NCBI GenBank assembly: GCA_030428885.1
Contig: JAUIEJ010000005.1
Span: 124,001-188,000, forward strand
Source: Gemmatimonadota bacterium
GTDB lineage: Bacteria; Gemmatimonadota; Gemmatimonadetes; Longimicrobiales; Gaopeijiaceae
DNA length: 64,000 bases
Direction of reading: 5' to 3'
Part shown: piece after piece, positions 47,932-57,800 of the stretch
Layout: every line of letters begins with the position of its first letter
Numbering within the stretch: the first letter of the stretch is position 1
Notes under the pieces: generated by a model
Told to the model about the DNA's origin: nothing
Databases searched by the model: none
Seen by the model: the letters and a program-made list of their open reading frames with translations, nothing else
Program-made: the position numbers and the translations under genes

Positions 47932-47949
47932 TGCACTGCTATGTATGGT
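47921..47949 (+). promoter_or_regulatory. padR promoter with overlapping palindrome
   Basis: TTGCCA (47921-47926), 17 bp, TATGGT (47944-47949) is a good promoter for padR at 47978. A perfect 8-bp inverted repeat, CCATACAT (47924-47931) and ATGTATGG (47941-47948), overlaps both boxes and the ATG of the divergent permease. One bound PadR dimer could shut both directions. Confidence 0.65.
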
Positions 47950-47977
47950 CCGGCAAGTCACTCCCACCCGGTGCGCC

Positions 47978-48301
47978 ATGCCCAACAAGGAACTCGTCTC
48001 GGCGTCGACCCGGCCGTTGCTCCTGGCCCTCCTCCGGAGCGGCGAGAGCTACGGGTACGCCCTCATCGAGCGGGTGCGTGCCCTTTCCGGGGGAACCCTC
48101 GAGTGGAGCGACGGCATGCTCTATCCGGTGCTGCGGCGACTCGAGGGGGAGGGCCTGGTGGCCTCCAGGTGGGTGAAGGCCGAAAACGGCCGCCGCCGCC
48201 GCTACTACCGCCTCACCGACGAGGGCCGGGTGGCCGAGGAGGCCGGACGCGGCGAGTGGGACGAGGTGGATCGCGCCGTGCGGGCGGCCTGGAGCGGGTA
48301 G
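47978..48301 (+). CDS. PadR-family transcriptional regulator
   Basis: A 107-aa protein from ATG 47978 (MPNKELVSASTRPL). PadR signatures: LLLALLRSGESYGYALIERV, then WSDGMLYPVLRRLEGEGLVA and RRRYYRLTDEGRVAEEA. Divergent from an ADOP permease across 46 bp that hold the palindromic operator. Third PadR gene in the window. Confidence 0.93.
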   Translation: MPNKELVSASTRPLLLALLRSGESYGYALIERVRALSGGTLEWSDGMLYPVLRRLEGEGLVASRWVKAENGRRRRYYRLTDEGRVAEEAGRGEWDEVDRAVRAAWSG

Positions 48302-48388
48302 ACGAGCAGGAGCCGGAGGCCGACCCAGCCGTTCGGATCATGCGGCAGTCTTGAACCGGGTGCGGCGTTCGGCGTATCCTTCAAATCT

Positions 48389-48847
48389 ATGCGCCGTAGG
48401 CCTTCCACCCGCCTCGGAGCTCTGGGCCTCGGACTGCTGCTGCAGTTGTTCGTGGCGTCGTCGCTCCTGCATCCGTGCTGCCTGGGCATGGGCATGGAGG
48501 AGGGAGGTGCGCCCCACGCGGTCGCCGAGGCGTCCGTCCCGTCGGGCCACGACGCGCATCAGACTCCGGCCCACGGCGGCGGGCACCCCGACGCCGATCT
48601 CGGCGCCGGCACCCACGCGGGCCACGGCGGGCAGGACCACGACAACGGCTGTGACGGTGCCTGTGGTCTGTGCTGTCAGGTGGCGGGGGTCCTCGGGCTT
48701 CCGGCATCCCCTGCCGCGGTGGCGTCTCCGGGCCTCGCGTCCGTGGCCGCTCACGCCATCGCCCGGCCCGATCCGCTCCGGTCGGCCACGGCGTATCTGC
48801 TTCCCTGGGCCAACGCTCCGCCCGCTCCTCGTTCGGTCATCGCCTGA
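48389..48847 (+). CDS. His/Cys-rich exported protein, probable metal binding
   Basis: A 152-aa product. The signal peptide is LGALGLGLLLQLFVASSLLH, followed by HPCC. The middle is rich in His and Asp (GHDAHQTPAHGGGHPDADLG, then THAGHGGQDHD), and then CDGACGLCCQ. The arrangement resembles the copper-locus proteins of the DUF2946 type, but the match is by appearance only. First in a run with MbnP, MbnH and a TonB receptor, so a copper-handling role is likely. Confidence 0.65.
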   Translation: MRRRPSTRLGALGLGLLLQLFVASSLLHPCCLGMGMEEGGAPHAVAEASVPSGHDAHQTPAHGGGHPDADLGAGTHAGHGGQDHDNGCDGACGLCCQVAGVLGLPASPAAVASPGLASVAAHAIARPDPLRSATAYLLPWANAPPAPRSVIA

Positions 48848-48980
48848 TTCTCCGGCGTCTCCCCGATTCCGGCCCATCCGGGTCGGTCGGGGACGGCGTC
48901 GGGCCGTCCTCCGTCGCGACGTGTGATTCGGTGCGCCGGTTCGGACGGCGTGCATCGACTCCGAACCCAACGAGGATTTC

Positions 48981-49841
48981 ATGCTGGCCTTCAACCATGC
49001 GGGCCGTGGGCTCGCTCTGGCCGTGGCGGTCGCCGCCGTGGCCGCCTGCGGCGACGACACCACCGAGCCGCCGGCCCCCATCGCCGTGACCGTCGACTTC
49101 GCCGCCCTGGTGAACGGAGCCGCCTTCACCTGCGGCAACACCTATGCGTCCGTGGGGACTGCCGGTACGACCATCACCCCCGTGGACTACCGCTTCTACG
49201 TCCACGACGTGACCCTCATCGCCGCCGACGGATCGGAAGAGGTGATGGACCTCGACCAGGACGGCACCTGGCAGCGGGAGAACCTGGCGCTGCTGGACTT
49301 CGAGAACGGGTCGGGTCCCTGTGTGAACGGTACATCGGCCATGAACACCACGGTGCGGGGCAGCGTACCCGCCGGGACCTACACGGGCCTCCGATTCACC
49401 CTCGGAGTCCCCGAGGACATGAACCACGCCGACCAGACCACGGCGGCGGCCCCTCTCGATCTCACGGCGCTCTTCTGGTCGTGGAACGGCGGGTACAAGT
49501 TCCTGCGCATCGACCACACCTCCGACGCCCAACCGGAAGGGTGGTTCGTCCATCTGGGCAGCACCGGGTGCACGCCCTCGGGGGATCCCACGGTGCCGGC
49601 CACGTCGTGCTCCAATCCCCATCGGCCCACGTTCGAGTTCTCGTCTTTCGACTGGCGGACCGACGAGGTGGTGGCCGACTACGGAGCCCTCCTGGCCGAC
49701 AGCGACGTCACCCAGAACTCGGCCGCCAAGGGGTGCCAGTCGTTTCCGAACGACCCGGAGTGCCACGACGTGATGAACAACTTCGGCCTCGCGTACGAGG
49801 GCAGTCAGCCCAGCGGTCAGACCTTCTTCTCGGTTCGATAG
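48981..49841 (+). CDS. mbnP: MbnP-family copper-binding lipoprotein
   Basis: A 286-aa protein with a lipoprotein-type signal (AVAVAAVAACGDD). MbnP features: VDFAALVNGAAFTCG, then VDYRFYVHDVTLI and the conserved FWSWNGGYKFLRID with the Trp that MbnH-type enzymes convert to kynurenine in studied systems. Four Cys are present (FTCGN, GPCVN, TGCTP, TSCSN), the metallo-mystery-pair four-Cys motif. It is followed 10 bp later by its diheme partner. Periplasmic copper binding is the expected role. Confidence 0.9.
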   Translation: MLAFNHAGRGLALAVAVAAVAACGDDTTEPPAPIAVTVDFAALVNGAAFTCGNTYASVGTAGTTITPVDYRFYVHDVTLIAADGSEEVMDLDQDGTWQRENLALLDFENGSGPCVNGTSAMNTTVRGSVPAGTYTGLRFTLGVPEDMNHADQTTAAAPLDLTALFWSWNGGYKFLRIDHTSDAQPEGWFVHLGSTGCTPSGDPTVPATSCSNPHRPTFEFSSFDWRTDEVVADYGALLADSDVTQNSAAKGCQSFPNDPECHDVMNNFGLAYEGSQPSGQTFFSVR

Positions 49842-49851
49842 GAGGGGTCTC

Positions 49852-51078
49852 GTGAAGGACGGCGCGCGGCGCCGGTCCGGTCCGGTTCAGGCGGGGCTCG
49901 CGGCGGTGGCTGCGGGCCTCGTCCTGGCCGGATCCGGGTGCGGCGGAGACGAGATGCTGGGACCCGATCAGATTCCGGGCGGGGCCGACGGCCCTTTCGA
50001 CTGGATCTTGCCCGATGGCTTCCCCGCACCCCGGGTGCCCGAGGGGGAGAGCATGACGGCGGCCAAGGTGGAGCTGGGCCGTCATCTCTTCTACGACGTG
50101 CGGTTGTCCGGAAACCGGTCCCAGAGTTGTGCGTCGTGCCACCAGCAGGACCGGGCCTTCACCGACGGCCTCGACGTCGCCGTGGGGTCCACGGGGCAGC
50201 ACCACCCTCGCAACAGCATGAGCCTGACCAACGTGGGGTTCCAGCCCGCGTTGAACTGGGCCAATCCCAACGAGCTCAACCTCGCCCACCAGGCCCTGAC
50301 GCCGCTCTTCGGCGAGGATCCGGTGGAATTGGGGCTGGCCTCCATGGAAGACGTCCTCGTGGCCCGGCTCGAGGGCGACACCACCTACCAGCGCCTCTTC
50401 GCCGAGGCGTGGGCCGATCGCCCCATCGCACCGGTGTCCATCGAGACCCTCACTCGCTCCATCGCGGCGTTCCAGCGGACCCTGATTTCGGGGGACTCCC
50501 CGGTGGATCGCTACCGCCGCGGAGATCGGGAGGCCCTCACCGAGTCGGCCCGCCTCGGGCAGTCGCTCTTCTTCAGCGAACGGTTGGAGTGCTTCCACTG
50601 CCACGGAGGGCTCGGCTTCACCGGCACGTTCGACTTCGAGGGCAAGAGTGCGCCGGAGATCGAGTACCACAACAACGGCCTGTACAACATCGACGGCAAC
50701 GGCGCGTATCCGCCCCACAACACGGGTCTCCACGAGTTCACCCAACGCCCCGAGGACATGGGGCGCTTCAAGGCGCCGACCCTGCGCAACATCGCCCTCA
50801 CGGCGCCCTACATGCACGACGGCAGCATCGCCTCCCTCGACGAGGTGATCGACCACTACGCCGCCGGGGGCCGGACCCTCGCCGACGGACCGTTCGCCGG
50901 CGACGGCAGCGCCAACCCCCACAAGAGCGGATTCGTGCAGGGCTTCCAGCTCACGACCGCCGAGCGTCTGGGCCTCCTGGACTTCCTCCTGGCCCTCACC
51001 GATTCGTCGTTCATCGCCGAGCCCCGCTTCGCCAACCCATGGCCCGTGGGCAGCGTGGCCCGGGGAGGTGGATCGTGA
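49852..51078 (+). CDS. mbnH: MbnH-family diheme cytochrome c peroxidase-like enzyme
   Basis: A 408-aa protein from GTG 49852 with TAGGAGGGG upstream. Signal peptide with a Cys (VLAGSGCGGD). Two heme-attachment motifs are present: CASCH (~residue 92) and CFHCH (~246). Other family regions: RNSMSLTNVGFQPALNWANP and MGRFKAPTLRNIALTAPYMH. MbnH oxidises MbnP Trp through a bis-Fe(IV) state in methanotroph work. Its TGA overlaps the GTG of the TonB receptor. Confidence 0.92.
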   Translation: MKDGARRRSGPVQAGLAAVAAGLVLAGSGCGGDEMLGPDQIPGGADGPFDWILPDGFPAPRVPEGESMTAAKVELGRHLFYDVRLSGNRSQSCASCHQQDRAFTDGLDVAVGSTGQHHPRNSMSLTNVGFQPALNWANPNELNLAHQALTPLFGEDPVELGLASMEDVLVARLEGDTTYQRLFAEAWADRPIAPVSIETLTRSIAAFQRTLISGDSPVDRYRRGDREALTESARLGQSLFFSERLECFHCHGGLGFTGTFDFEGKSAPEIEYHNNGLYNIDGNGAYPPHNTGLHEFTQRPEDMGRFKAPTLRNIALTAPYMHDGSIASLDEVIDHYAAGGRTLADGPFAGDGSANPHKSGFVQGFQLTTAERLGLLDFLLALTDSSFIAEPRFANPWPVGSVARGGGS

Positions 51079-53141
51079 GGGCCCGGGCGGAGTGGGCGCT
51101 GGCGCCGTTCGTCGCCGTCGGTCTCGCGGCGCCCGCGGGGGCCCAGGAGCCGCCGGACAGCACCGCACGGGACACCGTGGCCTACGTGCTGCCGCCCCTG
51201 GAGGTGGCCGTGGAGCGGGAGCGCTCGGCGCCGCCCCCGGTGGGGGCGCTCACCATCGATCCGGCGGCCATTCGGGCCACCCAAGCGCCCGATGCCTATC
51301 GCCTGCTCCGGCGGGTGGCCGGACTGGAGGTCCACGACCAGGGGCAGGGCCCGGGCTACGCCTCCAACGTGGTCATGCGGGGCTTCACGTCCGACCACTC
51401 CTCCGACGTGCTCCTGGTGGTGGACGGCGTGCCCGTGAACCTCCCGGCCCATGGCCACGTGGAGGGCTACGCCGATTGGAACGTCCTCATGGCGTCGTCG
51501 GTGAGTTCGCTGAGGGTGCTGCACGGCAACGCGAGCCCCCTGTACGGCGACTTCGCCCTGGCGGGCGCCGTGGAGGTGTTCACCCGGGCCGACGCCGACG
51601 GGGCCGAGGCGTCGTTCGGGGGCACCCACTTCGGCGACGTCAACGGGGCGCTCTCCACGGGGCGCCGCTTCGACGACGGCGGCTTCTTCGTGGCGGCCGA
51701 GGGTCGACGCGACGAGGGGTGGCGGGAGGGGGCGGGCTATTGGTTGGCCAACGGACTGGTGCGGGGCTGGCGCCGTGTGGCCGGCGGGCGGCTCGAGGGT
51801 GGCGTGGGGCTCTACCAGACCGAGTGGGATTCTCCCGGGTTCGTGTCGGTGCCCGACTTCAATGCGTCGCTCTTCCAGACGCCGGTGGACGGCACGGACG
51901 GCGGTCGTTCGCGCCGGGCCGTGGTGCACGGCCGCTTCGCCGCGCCCCTGTCGTCCAGCGCCCACCTCCAGGCCACGGCGTGGGGCATGGCGTCGGACTA
52001 CGCCCTCTTTCTCCACGTGCCCGGCCACTCCCACGACGGGACCTCGGGCAGCATCCAGCAGTCGGGGGAATGGGACGACCGGACCGGGTTCGGCGGACAG
52101 GTGGAGGCGGGCTTCGCCACGGGCTCGGGGGACGTGGTGGTGGGGGCCAGCGGCCGCAGCGACGACGTGACCTACCGCCACGCCGCCACCCTGGACCGGC
52201 AGGTGGTGAACCCCGAGGTGTCGCTCGACGCCCGGCATCGGGCCGGGGCCGTCTACGGCCGGTGGCGTTGGTCTCCCACCGACCGCCTGGGCCTCGACCT
52301 GGGGGCCCGCCTCGACGTCCTGACCCACGAGAGCCGCTCCGACTTCGACGAGACCGGCACCTGGGAGTCGGCCACCAACACGGTCTTCGCCCCCAAGCTC
52401 GGCGTGCGGTATCGGCTCGGGGGGCCGTGGAGCCTGAACGCCACCACCGCCCGGGGCTTCCGGAGCCCGGTGGGCATCATCGGTGATCCGACCCGGGAGC
52501 CGTACCTTGCGTGGTCCCACGAGCTGGGCCTGGTCTGGGACGGTCCGGCGGGCGAGGTGGAGGTCACGGCCTTTCGCGCCGATGTGGACCACGAGCGGGT
52601 GTTCGATCCCATCACCCTGACCAGCACCGGGGCAGGGGAGAGCACCCGCCAGGGCGTGGACGCCCACGTGGAGTGGACCCTGCCCGGCGACATCCGGGCC
52701 GAGGTGGGCGGCACCTGGACCCACGCCCGCCTGAGCGGCGCCTACGTCGACGCCCACGACGACCACCCCCACGAGGTGTTCGAAGGCGGAGCCGCCCCGA
52801 CCACCGCCACCGATGAGGACGCCCGTCGGGTGCCGGGGCTGGCGGACTGGCGCGGCCGAGTCCGCTTCACGGCGCCGGTCACCGACCGCCTCGAGGCTCG
52901 CCTCGACTACGACCTGGCGGGGCCCCACGTTCCCATCGGCGAGCCCACGGTGGAGACCCAGAGCTACTCGGTGATGGACCTGGGCGTGTCGTGGGCGGTG
53001 GGCGACGGGCAGATGCTGGACGTCGAGGTGGGCAACCTCTTCGACGTGCGGTACGTGGAACTCCGCTCGGCGGGCTACGTGACGCCGGGGGCCCCGCGCT
53101 CGCTCCGGGCCCGGATCCGGCTGACGCGGTTGCCGTTCTGA
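51075..53141 (+). CDS. TonB-dependent outer-membrane receptor
   Basis: A 688-aa protein from GTG 51075, which overlaps the mbnH stop; GGGGAGG is ~6 bp upstream. Signal peptide to PAGAQEPP. Plug domain: DAYRLLRRVAGLEVHDQGQG, then NVVMRGFTSDHSSDVLLVVD and LYGDFALAGAVEVFTR. A 22-strand-type barrel follows, ending with VGNLFDVRYVELRSAGYV and a terminal Phe (RLTRLPF). A His/Asp-rich loop (YVDAHDDHPHEVFEGG) fits metal-ligand uptake. Co-translation with MbnP/MbnH suggests import of copper or a copper chelate. Confidence 0.9.
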   Translation: MRARAEWALAPFVAVGLAAPAGAQEPPDSTARDTVAYVLPPLEVAVERERSAPPPVGALTIDPAAIRATQAPDAYRLLRRVAGLEVHDQGQGPGYASNVVMRGFTSDHSSDVLLVVDGVPVNLPAHGHVEGYADWNVLMASSVSSLRVLHGNASPLYGDFALAGAVEVFTRADADGAEASFGGTHFGDVNGALSTGRRFDDGGFFVAAEGRRDEGWREGAGYWLANGLVRGWRRVAGGRLEGGVGLYQTEWDSPGFVSVPDFNASLFQTPVDGTDGGRSRRAVVHGRFAAPLSSSAHLQATAWGMASDYALFLHVPGHSHDGTSGSIQQSGEWDDRTGFGGQVEAGFATGSGDVVVGASGRSDDVTYRHAATLDRQVVNPEVSLDARHRAGAVYGRWRWSPTDRLGLDLGARLDVLTHESRSDFDETGTWESATNTVFAPKLGVRYRLGGPWSLNATTARGFRSPVGIIGDPTREPYLAWSHELGLVWDGPAGEVEVTAFRADVDHERVFDPITLTSTGAGESTRQGVDAHVEWTLPGDIRAEVGGTWTHARLSGAYVDAHDDHPHEVFEGGAAPTTATDEDARRVPGLADWRGRVRFTAPVTDRLEARLDYDLAGPHVPIGEPTVETQSYSVMDLGVSWAVGDGQMLDVEVGNLFDVRYVELRSAGYVTPGAPRSLRARIRLTRLPF

Positions 53142-53180
53142 GGACTGGGTCGGTCCGCGCCGGGCGGCGACCCGGGCCGG

Positions 53181-53820
53181 ACGCCCCCAAACCGACACTT
53201 GCCTGGCGGTGGGGGCGGGTTGGGAAGGTTGGGGGCGCCATGCCGCATGAGCCCACCCAGGCCGCCAGGGCCACCGCACGGAGTGGATGATTGGGGGCGT
53301 GTCCACGCCCCCAAACCGACACTTCCCGTGCGATGAGGGTGGGCTGGGAAGGTTGAGGGCGCCATGCCGCATGAACCCACCCGGGCCGCCAGGGCCACCG
53401 CACGGGGTGGATGATTGGGGGCGTGTCCACGCCCCCAAACCGACACTTCCCTTGCGGTGGGGGTGGGCTGGGAAGGTTGGGGGCGCCACGCCGCATGAAC
53501 CCACCCAGGCCGCCAGGGCCACCGCAAGTGGATCATTGGGGGCGTGTCCACGCCCCCAAACCGACACTTCCTGTGCGGTGGGGGTGGGCTGGGAAGGTTG
53601 GGGGCGCCATGCCGCATGAACCCACCCGGGCCGCCAGGGCCACCGCACGGGGTGGATGATTGGGGGCGTGTCCACGCCCCCAAACCGACACTTCCCTGGC
53701 GGTGGGGGTGGGCTGGGACGGTTGGGGGCGCCATGCCGCATGAACCCACCCGGGCCTCCAGGGCCTCCGCACGGGGTGGATGATTGGGGGCGTGTCCACG
53801 CCCCCAAACCGACATTTCGT
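53181..53820. repeat. 124-bp tandem repeat array with strong hairpins
   Basis: The marker AAACCGACAC recurs at 53189, 53313, 53437, 53558 and 53682, with a last copy (ending AT) at 53806; spacing is 124, 124, 121, 124 and 124 bp. Each junction carries the near-perfect hairpin TGGGGGCGTG-TC-CACGCCCCCA. The unit is not a multiple of three, so open frames crossing it are artefacts. It lies between the TonB receptor and a lipoprotein gene. Confidence 0.9.
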
Positions 53821-53925
53821 GTGCGATTGGAGAGGGCTTGGAAGGTCTGGGGGCTGTGCGATTGGAGAGGGCATGGAAGGTTTGGGGGCTGTGCGTTGGG
53901 GTGCGTGGGAAGGTCGGGGGGCCGG
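53821..53925. repeat. 35-bp tandem repeat, 2-3 copies
   Basis: Copies starting GTGCGATTGG at 53821 and 53856, then a degenerate copy GTGCGTTGGG at 53891, all directly after the 124-bp array. No coding content seen. Confidence 0.75.
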
Positions 53926-54059
53926 GGGTTGGGAGTGCCCCAGGCGGTCCGGGGTCCCGAGCGTGAAAACGGCGGGGCGTTTCCTCGCTCTTCTGGACAG
54001 AGGGCCGCCCGGGCCTTCATGGTAGAGCACGGACCCTCCCCGTCCGGACGGAGTCCCCC

Positions 54060-54494
54060 ATGATGTCACGCGTCGTCCCCACCCTTTTCGCCCTCACCCT
54101 CCTCGCCGGCTGCGAGTCCGGGACCGAGCCGCCGATGAACGTGCCCGAGGGCCTGGCCGTGACCCTCAACGACGTCATCGTGGCGAGGGTGTTGGACGGC
54201 GCGGTGGAGGGGGCGATTCACGTCCATTTCGGCGAGTACTCCGGGCTGTTCCTCGTGGACATCCTCAACGGACGAGGCGAGCCCATGGCGCTGGACGCGG
54301 ACCACCGCCTCGAGGCCACGGTGGGGGATCTCGGGCTCGTCACCTTCCTCCCCACTTCGCCCGGGGCCTTCCAGGGCGAGTTCGAGATGTTCGGGGAGGG
54401 GGAGACCACCATCACCTTCCGACTCGTGCGGCAGGGATCGGCCCAGGCCGAGTGGACGAGCCCACCCCTGGAACTCGTCGTCATCGCCTGCTGA
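54060..54494 (+). CDS. Small lipoprotein, unknown function
   Basis: A 144-aa product from ATG 54060 (ATG 54063 also possible). Signal peptide VVPTLFALTLLAGCESG with lipobox LAGC. The mature part is beta-rich, starting LAVTLNDVIVARVLDG, with HVHFGEYSGLFLVDIL in the middle, and ends in Cys. No named family recognised; HVHFGEY could be a metal site. Downstream of the repeat array. Confidence 0.65.
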   Translation: MMSRVVPTLFALTLLAGCESGTEPPMNVPEGLAVTLNDVIVARVLDGAVEGAIHVHFGEYSGLFLVDILNGRGEPMALDADHRLEATVGDLGLVTFLPTSPGAFQGEFEMFGEGETTITFRLVRQGSAQAEWTSPPLELVVIAC

Positions 54495-54833
54495 AGGGTC
54501 ATGGTCACCGGTCCATCCGACGCCCGGGGGCCGAGGTTGCACGAATCGGGGATCTGGGCGTGGAGCGCTTGAGTGAGTCCGGGTCGCCCACCCGGTGGCA
54601 GCCCCTCGCCCACGCCCTTCACCAGGCGGTGGAGGGCGATCCGAAGACCGCGACGCCGATGAATCACCGCCCTCCGGGCGGCCGTCCTTCCAGGGTTGCG
54701 CCGGTTCGGAGGCGAGGACCCGGATGGCTCGGTGCCGCAACGCGCCCGCCAGGACTCGACCCCAGGGCCCTCCGCGTTCAAGGCGATGAACAAGCACCCG
54801 TGCCCCAGTCGTCGACTCGGGCTCGACCCCCCT
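54495..54833. other. Intergenic region, no gene seen
   Basis: Between convergent lipoprotein genes. Open frames are antisense or compositional and have no recognisable domain or SD. Confidence 0.5.
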
Positions 54834-57800
54834 TCATGGGCTGCTCACGAGGATGTCGTACGATCCCGTGGTCACGCCGTTGGCGGCCTTGACCTGCACG
54901 ACGAACGTGCCCGTCGCTCCGAGCGTCACCTGTTGTGAGCCCGTGGCGTCGAATTCCAGCACCTGAGCGCCGGCCGGGCTGAAGAGGGTGACGCGGGCGC
55001 GAGCGCCGGCCGTGAAGCCACCCGTATGGGTGAGCGTGATGGTCACCGAACTCCCCGACGTGCCGGCGAAGGTCAGGACGTCGACATCGGCCGGCGCGTC
55101 GATCGTGCCCGAATGGGTTGCGCCGAGGGTGAGGGCAGTGGCGCCGGGAGTGACGGGTGAGACGCCTTCGAGGCCTAGGGCGTAGGTGCCGGTGCGATGG
55201 ACGTTCTCGGCCTGGATCTGAATGAGATAGGTGCCGGTGGAGGGGAGGGTGTATTCGGGCTGCGCGTTGGCGAGCCAGTTCTGGATCTCGGTGCCGTTGG
55301 GATCGAAGAGGACGGCACGGGCCTGGATGCCGGCGTCGAAACCGGTGATCTGGGCGAGGGCGATGGAGACGATGTCGCCGGCGCTGGCGGTGAAGGTGTA
55401 CTCGTCGACATCGGCGGGAGCGTCGATCGCGTCTGTGACCAGGCTTCCGAGGCTCAGGGCGGTGGCGCCGGGGGTGACGGGTGAGACCCCTTCGAGACCG
55501 AGGGCGTAGGTGCCGGCCCGGTGCACGTCTTCGGCCTGGACCTGAATGAGGTAGGTGCCGGTGGAGGGGAGGGCGTATTCGGGCTGCGCGTTGGCGAGCC
55601 AGTTCTGGATCTCGGTGCCGTTGGGATCGAAGAGGACGGCGCGGGCCTGGATGCCGGCGTCGAAGCCAGTGATCTGGGCGAGAGCGATGGAGACGACGTC
55701 ACCGGCGCTGGCGGAGAAGGTGTACTCGTCGACGTCGGCGGGAGCGTCGATGGCGTCTGTGACCAGGCTTCCGAGGCTCAGGGCGGTGGCGCCGGGGGTG
55801 ACGGGCGAGACCCCTTCGAGACCGAGGGCGTACGTGCCCGCACGATGGACGTTCTCGGCCTGGACCTGGATGAGGTAGGTGCCGGTGGAGGGGAGGGTGT
55901 ATTCGGGCTGCGCGTTGGCGAGCCAGTTCTGGATCTCGGTGCCGTTGGGGTCGAAGAGGACGGCGCGGGCCTGGATGCCGGCGTCGAAGCCGGTGATCTG
56001 GGCGAGGCCGATGGAGACGATGTCACCGGCGCTGGCGGAGAAGGTGTACTCGTCGACGTCGGCGGGAGCGTCGATGGCGTCGGTGACACGGTCGCCGAGG
56101 GTCAGGGCCGTGGCGTCGGCACACGCCGGAAGTACTCCCTCGAGACCGATGCTGTAGTCGCCGATCCGGAGGCCGTCTTCGGCGTCGACCTGCACGGTGT
56201 ACGTTCCGGTCTCGGTCAGGGTGAATTCGGGCTGGCTGTTCGCCAGCCAGGCGCCGACGACGCTGGTCGACGGAGCGAGGAGGGTTGCACGGGCCTGGAT
56301 GCCGGCGTCGAAGCCGGCCGTCTGCGCCAGCGCGATGGAGACGATGTCGCCAGCGTTGGCGGTGAACGTGTAGCTGTCGATCTCTGCTGCCGCCGAGATG
56401 GATCCCGTGGCGACCGTGCAGTAGATCGCTCCAGACGGCGGAGGGACGGCGGTGACCAAGACGATGGCGTCGTCGGCGACACCTTCGACGGTGGCGGTGA
56501 CGGTGGTCGCACCGAGGGCGACGCCCGTGACGGTGCCGGTGGGACCGACGGTGGCGACGGCGCCGTTGGCCGTGGTCCAGGTGGTGGCCCGGCCGAAGAG
56601 CTCGGTGCCGCTCGCGTCGAAAGCACGCACTGTGTAGGCGGTGGCGGCGCCGACGGTCATGGCGGCCGAATCCGGTTGGACGTGGACCGAGTCGACGGGT
56701 GCGGGGGGTGTGGCGGTCACCACGACGATGGCGTCGTCGGCGACACCTTCGACGGTGGCGGTGACGGTGGTCGCACCGACGGCGACGCCCGTGACGGTGC
56801 CGGTGGGGCCGACGGTGGCGACGGCGCCGTTGGCCGTCGTCCACGTGGTGGCCCGGCCGAAGAGTTCGGTGCCGTTCGCGTCGAAGGCTCGGACCGTGTA
56901 TGCGGTGGCGGCGCCGACGGTCATGGCGGCCGAATCCGGTTGGACGTGGACCGAGTCGACGGGTGCGGGCGGGGTGGCGGTCACCGCGACGATGGCGTCG
57001 TCGGCGACACCTTCGACGGTGGCGGTGACGGTGGTGGCACCGAGGGCGACGCCCGTGACGGTGCCGGTGGGACCGACGGTGGCGACGGCGCCGTTGGCCG
57101 TGGTCCAGGTGGTGGCCCGGCCGAAGAGCTCGGTGCCGCTCGCGTCGAAGGCACGCACCGTGTAGGCGGTGGCGGCGCCGACGGTCATGGCGCCCGAGTC
57201 GGGTTGGACGTGGACCGAGTCGACCTCGACCGGCCGTACGATCACCACGGACGTGCCCTGCCTGCCTCCGGACCGTGCCGACACCGTGGCGGTGCCGGCC
57301 CCAAGCGCCGTGACCCGGCCGGTGCCGTCGACCGTCGCGACCGACGCGTCGGACGAGGTCCATTCGAAGACGGGCCCGGTGATCACGGCGCCCCCCGCGT
57401 CGGTCGCCACGGCGCTGAGAACGCCGACGCCACCGATCACGAGTTCCAGGGGGTTCGGCGCGACGGCGATCTGCTCGATCGAGAAGGACACCGTGACGAC
57501 CGCGTCGCCACTGGTGGACCCGAGGGAGGCGGTGATGGTGGCCGTTCCCGCGCCGGTCGCGGTCACCGTGGCCGTGCGACCCGAACCCGAGACGGTGGCC
57601 ACGTTGTGGTTCGAGGACGTCCACCCGAAGCCGGAGGCGTTCGTGGGGGTGCCGCTGGCGTCGAGCGCCCGTGCCTCCAGCGTGGCCGTCGCCCCGCGTG
57701 ACGAAAGCGAGACGGACCCGGGGGTGACGACCACCCGGGTCGTGCCCGGCTCCGGTTCGGTCGTCGTCTCACAGCGCGCGAAGAGGGGAATGAGTGCCAG

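Noticed and set aside
53181-53820. CRISPR array
   Set aside because: Units are near-identical over all 124 bp, with no short repeat plus variable spacer pattern and no cas genes.
50856-54020. 1054-aa minus-strand ORF
   Set aside because: Antisense to the TonB receptor and then running through the 124-bp repeats; an effect of high GC and repeat composition.
55521-57701. 726-aa plus-strand ORF rich in DGGG repeats
   Set aside because: Antisense of the repetitive Ig-like lipoprotein; its repeats only mirror the DNA repeats.
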